From assembly GCA_047619485.1 (NCBI GenBank), contig JBLHKE010000343.1, forward strand, positions 1-8,028: a DNA stretch of 8,028 nucleotides. The letters run 5' to 3'. Numbering within the stretch: the first letter of the stretch is position 1; the number at the start of each line of letters is the position of its first letter. Shown here piece after piece: positions 1-5,993 of the stretch. Below the pieces are notes generated by a model. That model was not told where the DNA came from, made no database searches, and saw nothing but the letters and a program-made list of their open reading frames with translations. Position numbers and translations under genes: made by a program. This DNA is from JBLHKE01 sp047619485 (lineage in GTDB: Bacteria; Verrucomicrobiota; Verrucomicrobiia; Verrucomicrobiales; DEV007).

Positions 1-1
1 A

Positions 2-730
2 GATGCAGATGTCCGGAGGGCTGCTCTCGGTGCACTCGGTCGGCAACGAACAACGCCGGAGGGCGTGAGAGTGTTGACGGGTGCGTTCAACGATGAGGAG
101 GGTGAGGTTGTGCTTTCCGCTATCGCTGCACTGAAGGCGCTCGAGGAAATTCCGGCGACGCCCTCTTCTCCAAAGGTTCCTGGAGTGGCGGAGGCCGAGC
201 AGCTCATGACTTTGCTAGAGAATCGATCCGTGATGGGGGCGGCCGCGAGTGCGCTCGCAAAAATTCTCCCAGGTGATTCTCCATTGATTCTCGAGGCGCG
301 TAATCGTTTCCGTGTGGAACTCGATCATCAAGTGGAGACACTTGGAGGGATCGACGTCTACCCTTACAAAGTCCTTGGTGGCTTTGAGGAGGCGGGGCAG
401 TACGCTGAGTTCCTCGCGGAAAGTATTTCGGCTCAAGTGTCGAGGCATCGAACCGTGTCTGCTTCGCTCCTCGATGCAGCGAAAGCCCACGTTCGAAATG
501 AGCCAAGAATGCTCGACGGGCCGCAAGTGGAGGCACTTCTTGTTGCGCTGCGTCAGGTTATCGGCTTGGACGAACCGCCGGTAAAGGTTTTCTTTGTGTT
601 GCGCTCCATGGGGAGGCACGCCCAACCGATTCTCCCGGATCTCGAGAAGCTGCTGGCGAGCGATCAGGGTGAACCGGAATTCGCATGTGAGATTCGCTAT
701 GCGATCAAGAGAATCAGAGCTCCGAAATAA
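2..730 (+). CDS. HEAT-repeat protein, C-terminal part (5' end outside window)
   Basis: The frame is open from the left edge (codons from position 2) to TAA at 728-730, giving at least 242 residues. A GTG at 65 could be taken as a start, but the 21 codons before it read as good protein: DADVRRAALGALG is a classic HEAT-repeat helix, followed by VRVLTGAFND and VVLSAIAALKAL, another helix pair. The gene therefore almost certainly begins upstream. The rest is mostly helical, with leucine/alanine-rich segments such as ASALAKILPG and, near the end, LVALRQVIGL and VFFVLRSMGRHAQPILPDLEKLL, the last again HEAT-like. HEAT arrays are protein-binding scaffolds; in Planctomycetota and Verrucomicrobiota they often form part of larger exported or membrane proteins. 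No catalytic motif is visible, so partner and role are unknown. It converges on the lipoprotein gene at 874-1524. Confidence 0.75.
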   Translation, partial: DADVRRAALGALGRQRTTPEGVRVLTGAFNDEEGEVVLSAIAALKALEEIPATPSSPKVPGVAEAEQLMTLLENRSVMGAAASALAKILPGDSPLILEARNRFRVELDHQVETLGGIDVYPYKVLGGFEEAGQYAEFLAESISAQVSRHRTVSASLLDAAKAHVRNEPRMLDGPQVEALLVALRQVIGLDEPPVKVFFVLRSMGRHAQPILPDLEKLLASDQGEPEFACEIRYAIKRIRAPK

Positions 731-873
731 CGTGCGTTTTCAATGGGTAACAGAGTGGGTGGTTAGGCCGAATTACCGCTCAAATACAACAATCTTCTCA
801 ACAACGTCCTCAGGGACACCCCGCAAAAAGCAAATCCCTAGCAATAAATCCGCCGGGACACGAATAGGCTAGG

Positions 874-1524
874 TCACTGGCCCAGAATATCGGCGAGCGA
901 AGGTTGAGTGTTTTGCTCCGCCTTCTCTTCAGTTCTAGTTTTAAGAATTGAGACTCGGGCTCGGCGTTCGATCCGCACTATCGTTTTTCCCCTGAGCGCC
1001 TTCAACTCCGCTGCCAGGTTCTCACTTCGCAGCCGTGCCATGGAGATCGAAGTCTGAAGCTCAAAAAAACTCTTAGCTTTCCCCTCATCAGCTTTACTAC
1101 GAGCTTTACGATCCTGCTCCATCTTATCGAGTAGCTGATTGAGCCTAGCAAGTTTGGGCGAATTCGGTGCTGTCCCCTCCAACTTACGTTTGTATGAATC
1201 GAGGCTCATCACCATTTCGTGCTCGCGCGTCCCGCAAAAAGGCGGTCTATAGTCGAGCGCTTTGAACGCTGCTCCCAAGTCCTTGAGATTTCTGTTCTGG
1301 TCAGCAATCTCATCTTCTAACGACTGGATAGAGACGAGCCGCAATTCGTCCTCGGGTGGAGCAAGATTCCCATTGGGAGATGGCGGTGGCGGTTCCGAAG
1401 AATCGGCCTCACTCCGATTGGAGTCCGTCGAGTTTGAGCATCCGCCAAGATACAGGAGGAGTGTCGTTAGACAAAGCACGCTCGCCTTGGAGGCGAGTTC
1501 CAAAAGTGAAACCGTATTCTTCAT
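874..1524 (-). CDS. Small proline-rich coiled-coil lipoprotein, hypothetical
   Basis: The product is 216 residues from the ATG at 1524. A GTG at 1533 is in frame but would only add three residues before the signal peptide. Residues 1-29 form a lipoprotein signal: a hydrophobic stretch (about 15-27) ending in the lipobox LGGC with Cys29, so the mature protein should be lipid-anchored. After Cys29 comes a Ser/Asp/Asn-rich linker with a run of four prolines (45-48), then two charged heptad-like stretches (about 61-90 and 103-200) likely to form coiled coils, split by YRPPFCGTRE with a second cysteine (Cys97). The C-terminus is rich in Arg, Lys and Glu. I do not recognise the family and see no enzymatic motif; a structural or envelope-spacer role is inference only. 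It is read away from the methyltransferase gene and converges on the HEAT gene. No strong ribosome binding site is visible. It is more AT-rich than the downstream genes. Confidence 0.7.
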   Translation of the reverse strand: MKNTVSLLELASKASVLCLTTLLLYLGGCSNSTDSNRSEADSSEPPPPSPNGNLAPPEDELRLVSIQSLEDEIADQNRNLKDLGAAFKALDYRPPFCGTREHEMVMSLDSYKRKLEGTAPNSPKLARLNQLLDKMEQDRKARSKADEGKAKSFFELQTSISMARLRSENLAAELKALRGKTIVRIERRARVSILKTRTEEKAEQNTQPSLADILGQ

Positions 1525-1576
1525 CACGAGCACACTATCGGCGCTGATCTTCTGAACGCTATTAATTTTGTAAAGG

Positions 1577-1604
1577 TTGCCAGATTATTCGGGAATATTA
1601 ATAA
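1577..1604 (+). promoter_or_regulatory. Possible sigma70-type promoter for the methyltransferase-sulfatase unit
   Basis: TTGCCA at 1577-1582 resembles a -35 box, and TAATAA at 1599-1604 resembles a -10 box, with 16 bases between them. They sit in the most AT-rich part of the intergenic region. A start site here would give a leader of about 240 bases containing the two small GC hairpins before the methyltransferase. The match is only moderate, and AT-rich DNA produces such matches by chance, so this is a weak prediction. Confidence 0.2.
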
Positions 1605-1845
1605 CTTTGTTTGATACGGATCTAATTTGCCGCGACAGGCATTTCTCTGCGGGATAATCGAAGAAGAGGGAAAGTTCGCCGATTCTGACGCTGACGGTCT
1701 CACTGACCGGGAGGCGCTACGACTACCGGGATGCCGCATGAATACGAGCGATTCGAGTTTTCGGACACTACGGGGTGCCCCGCCAACCTGGTAGCCGCCG
1801 AGATGGCGGCAAATGACTTTCCAATCTGGCCGAGAGACTCTAATT

Positions 1846-1852
1846 GGAAGGA
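1846..1852 (+). promoter_or_regulatory. Ribosome binding site fixing the methyltransferase start
   Basis: GGAAGGA lies two bases before the ATG at 1855, with its purine core about 3-8 bases upstream. This is the clearest Shine-Dalgarno-like sequence in the window. It favours the ATG at 1855 over the in-frame ATG at 1813, which would put 14 non-hydrophobic residues ahead of an otherwise normal signal peptide. Confidence 0.55.
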
Positions 1853-1854
1853 CG

Positions 1855-2565
1855 ATGAAATTACCGACCACCGTAGCCCTCGCCGCCCTCGCCCTCGCAT
1901 TGCCACTCGCGTTCGCTCAGGATGCGGCGACGAAAAAGCAGGAGAGCGTCAAGCCCGGCATCAACAAGAATTTTCTTGATCCGGGTCTCCAGCTTCGCGA
2001 CTGGATCGGGCGCTTCGAGGTTGAGAGCCGTGAGGTCTACCACGCCCGCGAAGACATCATCAAAGCACTCGAGCTGAAGCCGGGGATGGCGGTCGCCGAC
2101 ATCGGGGCTGGAACCGGACTCTACATGAAACCGTTTGCCAAAGCGGTCGGTGATAACGGTAAGGTCTATGCCGTCGACATCTCAGCGGCGTTCGTTAAAG
2201 GACTGAAGGACCGTGCCAAGAAGGCCAAGTTCCCGCAGGTTGAAGTCGTACTCTGCAAAGAGGACTCCGTCGAACTTAAGCCCGAGAGCATCGACCTCGC
2301 TTTCGTCTGCGACACCTACCATCATTTCGAATTCCCGACGTCAACCCTCGCCTCGATCCACCGGGCGTTGAAGCCAGGTGGCCGACTGGTGATCATCGAC
2401 TTCGAGAGGATTGAAGGGACATCCAGCGAGTGGACAATGGGCCACGTCCGGGCAGGTAAGGAAGTTTTCAGCGCAGAGATCAAGGCGGCCAAATTCGAGC
2501 AGGTCGAAGAGGTCAAGCTCGACAAGCTCAAGGACAACTATTTCCTGATTTTTAAGAAGGCATAG
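1855..2565 (+). CDS. Exported class I SAM-dependent methyltransferase (type 11-like)
   Basis: The product is 236 residues from the ATG chosen by its ribosome binding site. Residues 1-21 form a Sec signal peptide (MKLP, then an Ala/Leu-rich core, with AFA before Gln22 as likely cleavage site). The mature part is a Rossmann-fold methyltransferase: motif I ADIGAGTG at 81-88 binds S-adenosylmethionine, Asp108 in VYAVDIS ends the second strand and should contact the ribose, DLAFVCDTYHHFEF (147-160) is motif IV, and ALKPGGRLVIIDF (171-183) is the post-motif helix and strand. The segment WIGRFEVESREVYHARE before motif I recalls a group of small exported methyltransferases common in Planctomycetota and Verrucomicrobiota. 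The substrate is not evident. Export is puzzling because S-adenosylmethionine is made in the cytoplasm. The sulfatase follows 52 bases downstream on the same strand and is also exported, so co-transcription is likely. Confidence 0.88.
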   Translation: MKLPTTVALAALALALPLAFAQDAATKKQESVKPGINKNFLDPGLQLRDWIGRFEVESREVYHAREDIIKALELKPGMAVADIGAGTGLYMKPFAKAVGDNGKVYAVDISAAFVKGLKDRAKKAKFPQVEVVLCKEDSVELKPESIDLAFVCDTYHHFEFPTSTLASIHRALKPGGRLVIIDFERIEGTSSEWTMGHVRAGKEVFSAEIKAAKFEQVEEVKLDKLKDNYFLIFKKA

Positions 2566-2579
2566 GTTTCCCACAATTG

Positions 2580-2599
2580 GACTGGCACCGGTGCCGGTC
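2580..2599. repeat. 20-base palindrome between methyltransferase and sulfatase genes
   Basis: Positions 2584-2595 are a perfect palindrome, GGCACCGGTGCC. It extends outward to 2580-2599 with a single T/G mismatch (2583 against 2596), which would be a U-G pair in RNA. In RNA it could form an eight-pair stem with a CCGG loop. It starts 14 bases after the methyltransferase stop and ends 18 bases before the sulfatase ATG. No T-run follows, so it is not a normal intrinsic terminator. It could be an operator for a dimeric regulator, a stem that protects the upstream transcript end, or chance. Confidence 0.4.
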
Positions 2600-2617
2600 A
2601 GAGGCCAAGTAGGGTGC

Positions 2618-4804
2618 ATGAAGCCACTTTTCACCGCCTTGTTAGCGCTCGCCCTTGTTGCGACATCACACGCTGCCGAGCAGCCGCCTAACATCGTCTT
2701 CTTTTTTACGGACGACCAGACAACCAGCACCCTCGGCTGCTACGGCAACCCAGTGGTTCAGACGCCAAACATCGACCGGCTCGCTGCCAGAGGGACGCGA
2801 TTTGAAAACGCCTTCGTCAGCCAGCCGATCTGTTGGGTCAGCCGCACCACCATCCTCAGCGGGCTCACCGGTCGCAGCTATGGCACTCCGGAGAAGCCCG
2901 ACCAGGCTCGGGCGGAGGCGGTCGAAACCCTCTACCCCGATATCCTCCGCGAGAACGGCTACCGCACCGGCTACTTCGGCAAGTGGCATGCCAAGATGCC
3001 GAACGGTTACGATCGAGCCGCGCACTTTGATGAATTCGAAGCCATCGGACGCAATCCATTCTACAAAAAAATGCCAGACGGCAGCCTGCGGCACGAGACC
3101 GAACTCATCGTCGATCGCGGCATCGATTTCATCAAGGCGCAGCCGGAGGGCAAGCCGTTTGCGCTCAACCTCTGGTTCAACGCCTGCCACGCCGAAGACG
3201 GTGACCGCCGCCCGGGGATCGGGCACTTCCCCTGGCCGCGCGCGGTCGATGGGATGTATGAGGGAATGTCGATGCCGCAACCACGCTTGACCGCTGCGGA
3301 GATCTTCGACGCGCAGCCCGATTTCCTGAAAACCACGATCAACCGCGAGCGCTACTTCTGGCGCTGGAATACGGAGGAAAAATACCAGACCAACATGCGC
3401 GCCTACTACCGCATGGTCAGCGGCATCGACGGCGCGATCGGACGCTTCATCAAGGCGCTCGAAGCGGCTGGGCTCGCCGACAACACCATCATCGTCTACT
3501 CCGCGGACAACGGTTACCACATGGGCAACCGTGGCTTCGCGGGCAAGTGGTCCCACTACGAGGAGGCGATCCGAGTGCCTCTTATCATCGCTGACCCGCG
3601 ACTTCCAGAAGCTCGCCGCGGCAAGCCTAGCGACGCGCTCGCCCTCAACCTCGACCTCCCGGCCACGTTCCTAGATTGGGCGGGTGTCGAGATCCCAAAA
3701 CGTTATCAGGGACGGAGCCTCAAGCCCGTCGTCGCCAGCGGCAAGCCGGGTAATTGGCGCAACGAGACCTTCCACGAACACTTCGCCGTCCGGCATCGGA
3801 TCCCCGCCTTCGAGGGAATCCGCACACCAGAGTTCAAATACGTGCGCTACATCGACGAAGGAAACTACGAGTTCCTCCACGACCTGAGAAGTGACCCAGA
3901 CGAACTGGTCAACCTGGCGAAAGATCCAAAACACTCCGGGACTTTAGCAGCCATGCGCCAGCGCACCGATGAGCGCGTCGCCGAACTGGGCGGTCCGCTC
4001 GCCCCACTGAAAACGCCATTTGCCGTTTCGACGTCCCCGCACCCTGAGGCGTCTGCAGCCATCACGGACAAGCCTGGGGCAGACGGTTTTGTCCCATTGC
4101 TACGCGGCAACCGACTCGGCAACTGGGATGGTGATTCCAAATACTGGTCACTCAAGAACGGCGTGCTCACTGGGGTCACCGATGGCAGCCTGAAAGCAAA
4201 TCGATTCATCACTTGGAAAGGATCCACGGTGCGCAATTTCGACCTGCACGTGAAGGTGAAAGTCAGCGCCGGTGGCAACAGTGGCATTCAATACCGGGGC
4301 AAATCGCGTCCCGACCTGGGACTCGACATCGTCACCGGCTACCAGTGCGACGTCGTTGCGGGTAATCCAAACTACGACGGGATGCTCTACGAAGAGAGAG
4401 GTCGGCGTATCCTCTCCCATACGGGCGAGAAAGTCATCGTCGACCCCGAGGGTCAACCGTGGGTGACCGGAAAGATGCCGGTGAAGCAATTCGCATCCGG
4501 TGAGTGGCATGAATATCGTGTGCTGGTGCAAGGCAACCATCACCAACACTGGATCGATGGGCACCAGACCGCCGACCTGATCGACCTCGATCCACGCGGC
4601 CGCGCCCTCGAAGGTGTGCTCGCCATGCAGGTGCACGTCGGCCCGGCGATGGAGATCCAATACAAGGAGCTCAAAATCAAACACTTGCCAGACAACCTCC
4701 CCTTGCAAACCGCCGAGCAGCACCCGATCCCAGCTGACGCCACCGGTGTCCGACCACAGGGGAAACTACCAAAGGACTGGCAGCCACCAGTGTTTGGAAA
4801 GTAG
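2618..4804 (+). CDS. Exported sulfatase fused to a DUF1080 (3-keto-disaccharide hydrolase-like) domain
   Basis: The product is 728 residues from the ATG at 2618; an in-frame GTG at 2591 would put charged residues before the signal peptide and lies inside the palindrome. Residues 1-20 are a Sec signal peptide ending near SHAA. Residues about 23-460 form a formylglycine-type sulfatase: NIVFFFTDDQ with metal ligands Asp32 and Asp33, the nucleophile motif CWVSR at 72-76 followed by TTILSGLTGR, GKWH at 121-124, NACHAE with His191, ADNGYHMG with Asp297, Asn298 and His301, and Lys310. The nucleophile motif has Val at the third position, where the classic consensus has Pro or Ala. Residues about 490-690 match DUF1080: FVPLLRGNRLGNWDG, then FDLHVKVKVSAGGNSGIQYRG and WHEYRVLVQGNHHQHWIDG. 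DUF1080 includes 3-keto-glycoside hydrolases and laminin-G-like sugar-binding folds. The protein probably desulfates sulfated polysaccharide outside the cytoplasm. The exact substrate cannot be read from the sequence. Confidence 0.93.
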   Translation: MKPLFTALLALALVATSHAAEQPPNIVFFFTDDQTTSTLGCYGNPVVQTPNIDRLAARGTRFENAFVSQPICWVSRTTILSGLTGRSYGTPEKPDQARAEAVETLYPDILRENGYRTGYFGKWHAKMPNGYDRAAHFDEFEAIGRNPFYKKMPDGSLRHETELIVDRGIDFIKAQPEGKPFALNLWFNACHAEDGDRRPGIGHFPWPRAVDGMYEGMSMPQPRLTAAEIFDAQPDFLKTTINRERYFWRWNTEEKYQTNMRAYYRMVSGIDGAIGRFIKALEAAGLADNTIIVYSADNGYHMGNRGFAGKWSHYEEAIRVPLIIADPRLPEARRGKPSDALALNLDLPATFLDWAGVEIPKRYQGRSLKPVVASGKPGNWRNETFHEHFAVRHRIPAFEGIRTPEFKYVRYIDEGNYEFLHDLRSDPDELVNLAKDPKHSGTLAAMRQRTDERVAELGGPLAPLKTPFAVSTSPHPEASAAITDKPGADGFVPLLRGNRLGNWDGDSKYWSLKNGVLTGVTDGSLKANRFITWKGSTVRNFDLHVKVKVSAGGNSGIQYRGKSRPDLGLDIVTGYQCDVVAGNPNYDGMLYEERGRRILSHTGEKVIVDPEGQPWVTGKMPVKQFASGEWHEYRVLVQGNHHQHWIDGHQTADLIDLDPRGRALEGVLAMQVHVGPAMEIQYKELKIKHLPDNLPLQTAEQHPIPADATGVRPQGKLPKDWQPPVFGK

Positions 4805-4872
4805 TGCGATACGCGACTGACAGCCCAAATAAAAAATGATCGCAATCGGCACCTCGACTCGTAAGAGATGCC

Positions 4873-5883
4873 ATGGCAAAAGACCCACCCACTGATACGA
4901 GCGAAGACGAATCTGATTTTGTCAGCGGTTACGATATCAGTGTTGTCGCCCGTAAAACGGGTTTAACCCCAGCCAATCTCCGAGTCTGGGAGCGCCGCTA
5001 CCAAGCCATCAGCCCGAAACGGTCAAAGTCCGGGAGGCGCCAGTATTCGGAAGAAGACGTCACCCGCCTCAGGCTACTGAAAGACTTGGCGCAACTCGGC
5101 CATCCGGTGCGAGCGACCGCTAGTCTACAGATCGAAGAATTGGCCAAGCTCCGCGCGGAACAAGAGGACGACCCTCCAGCGGATCTACGGGTAGTATTGC
5201 TAGACACCACGGCTTGCCGAGTGGTTTGTATCGGGGCACTGCTTCAAAGTGTGGGCAACGATCTCCCCGATACGTCGACGGTCGCCACGTTTGCCGACAT
5301 GGAGGCTGCGGAGTCTGCAATTGAAGCACCACAGACCGACCTGCTACTGATCGAGTTCCCAGCCCTGTTCGACGATTCGATCACCCGGATCCAACGACTC
5401 GTCGAACGATGCGCTGCGCTGCGCGCAATCGTTTTTTACACCTTCGCGCAGAAGCGGGCACTTGAATCGCTGAGCCAAGCTGGCGACCGCCTCGCAGCCA
5501 TCCGAGGACCACTGTCAGCAGAACAGCTCCAGCTAGCATGCTCAACGGCAGTTGCTGACGCGATCCGAACGAGCAGGCAGGAAGTGCCAGCGGTCGTCCT
5601 GCCCAAGGTCGATGACCGTATTCCCGAGCGCCAGTTTTCAGATCAAGAAATTGCCGAACTTGCCCAGATTTCGTCGACCATCGAATGTGAGTGTCCGCAG
5701 CACATCGCCAACCTGCTGGCAAATCTGACTGCCTTTGAGGACTACAGCGCGAACTGTGAAAACCGCCATGCCGACGATGCTGAAATGCACGCCTACCTCC
5801 ACCAGATGACAGCACATGCACGATCAGTCATCGAAGATGCCATGTGTTTTCTGATTGAGTTTGAGAACATCGAGCTGAACTAA
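4873..5883 (+). CDS. MerR-type transcriptional regulator with degenerate Rossmann-like and His/Cys-rich helical domains
   Basis: The product is 336 residues. Residues about 20-92 are a MerR winged helix-turn-helix: YDISVVARKTGLTPANLRVWERRY is the DNA-contacting helix pair, and GRRQYSEEDVTRLRLLKDL is the wing and following helix. Residues 105-225 alternate beta strands and helices (LRVVLLD, DLLLIEFPAL, LRAIVFYTF), like the cobalamin-binding or receiver-like half of CarH/LitR regulators, but the cobalamin motif DxHxxG is missing and no phosphoacceptor pattern is clear, so it may be a degenerate sensor. Residues about 252-336 are helical and rich in potential ligands: CECPQH (272-277), FEDYSANC with Cys295, then DDAEMHAYLHQMTAH with His306, His310 and His315. 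I recall this C-terminal block as conserved in MerR-like proteins of other Gram-negative bacteria, which suggests a specific function. The effector is unknown. An AAGAG about six bases before the ATG is a weak ribosome binding site. It starts 68 bases after the sulfatase, with no clear terminator between them. Confidence 0.85.
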   Translation: MAKDPPTDTSEDESDFVSGYDISVVARKTGLTPANLRVWERRYQAISPKRSKSGRRQYSEEDVTRLRLLKDLAQLGHPVRATASLQIEELAKLRAEQEDDPPADLRVVLLDTTACRVVCIGALLQSVGNDLPDTSTVATFADMEAAESAIEAPQTDLLLIEFPALFDDSITRIQRLVERCAALRAIVFYTFAQKRALESLSQAGDRLAAIRGPLSAEQLQLACSTAVADAIRTSRQEVPAVVLPKVDDRIPERQFSDQEIAELAQISSTIECECPQHIANLLANLTAFEDYSANCENRHADDAEMHAYLHQMTAHARSVIEDAMCFLIEFENIELN

Positions 5884-5902
5884 ATGATGCCTGGCCGCAG
5901 CG

Positions 5903-5986
5903 TCGACTTGCAATCGAAGCCGTGGTCCGAAGAGACGTTAACGCACCTTCGAATTTCTCAGCACGACGGCTTCGATTGCAAATCGA
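5903..5986. repeat. Inverted pair of 21-base repeats between convergent genes (REP-like or bidirectional terminator)
   Basis: The left arm 5903-5923 and right arm 5966-5986 are reverse complements at 20 of 21 positions; the inner 16 (TTGCAATCGAAGCCGT at 5908-5923, and its complement at 5966-5981) are perfect. The spacer is 42 bases and shows weaker inverted similarity next to the arms. The right copy is itself a hairpin: CTTCGATT at 5970-5977 pairs with AATCGAAG at 5981-5988 around a three-base loop; the left copy has the same hairpin with one C/A mismatch. The element begins 20 bases after the regulator's stop and ends 8 bases before the GTPase stop on the opposite strand. No T-run follows in either direction. 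This fits a REP/BIME-like or miniature mobile sequence, possibly serving both genes as a transcript 3' end. No target-site duplication is apparent. Confidence 0.75.
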
Positions 5987-5993
5987 AGTTGCC

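Larger units (their letters stand above)
1525..1854. other. Gene-free 330-base interval between divergent genes
   Basis: This interval separates the minus-strand lipoprotein from the plus-strand methyltransferase, so it should hold promoters for both. It has an AT-rich part (about 1555-1630), then GC-rich sequence. At 1681-1719 one frame reads DSDADGLTDREAL, the signature of a thrombospondin-type-3/EF-hand-like calcium loop, inside a frame open from 1615 to TAG at 1792-1794 with no convincing start; this looks like a gene relic rather than a gene. Nearer the methyltransferase are two GC hairpins: CGGG/CCCG at 1771-1782, and GCCGCC/GGCGGC at 1794-1799 and 1805-1810 with a five-base loop. Short overlapping open frames on both strands lack start signals and family resemblance, so none is called as a gene. 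Confidence 0.5.

Noticed and set aside
837..873. CCTAGC/GCTAGG inverted repeat between the convergent HEAT and lipoprotein genes, considered as a terminator
   Set aside because: Only six pairs, a 25-base loop and no T-run on either side; too weak to call.
1524..1871. Minus-strand open frame of 115 codons across the intergenic region
   Set aside because: It runs over the methyltransferase start and ribosome binding site, has no signal or domain, and its Ser/Arg-rich centre is the antisense of the calcium-loop relic.
1731..1979. Plus-strand open frame of 82 codons overlapping the methyltransferase start
   Set aside because: It runs out of frame through the methyltransferase signal peptide and motifs, and becomes Arg-rich there, as expected of a shadow frame.
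2666..3556. Long minus-strand open frame of 296 codons opposite the sulfatase
   Set aside because: It lies wholly within the sulfatase, whose catalytic motifs are clear. The frame is valine/aspartate/arginine-rich as expected for a shadow of GC-rich coding DNA, and it shows no family resemblance.
4148..4723. Minus-strand open frame of 191 codons opposite the DUF1080 domain
   Set aside because: The plus strand encodes a complete, recognisable DUF1080 domain; the antisense frame shows no domain or start signal.
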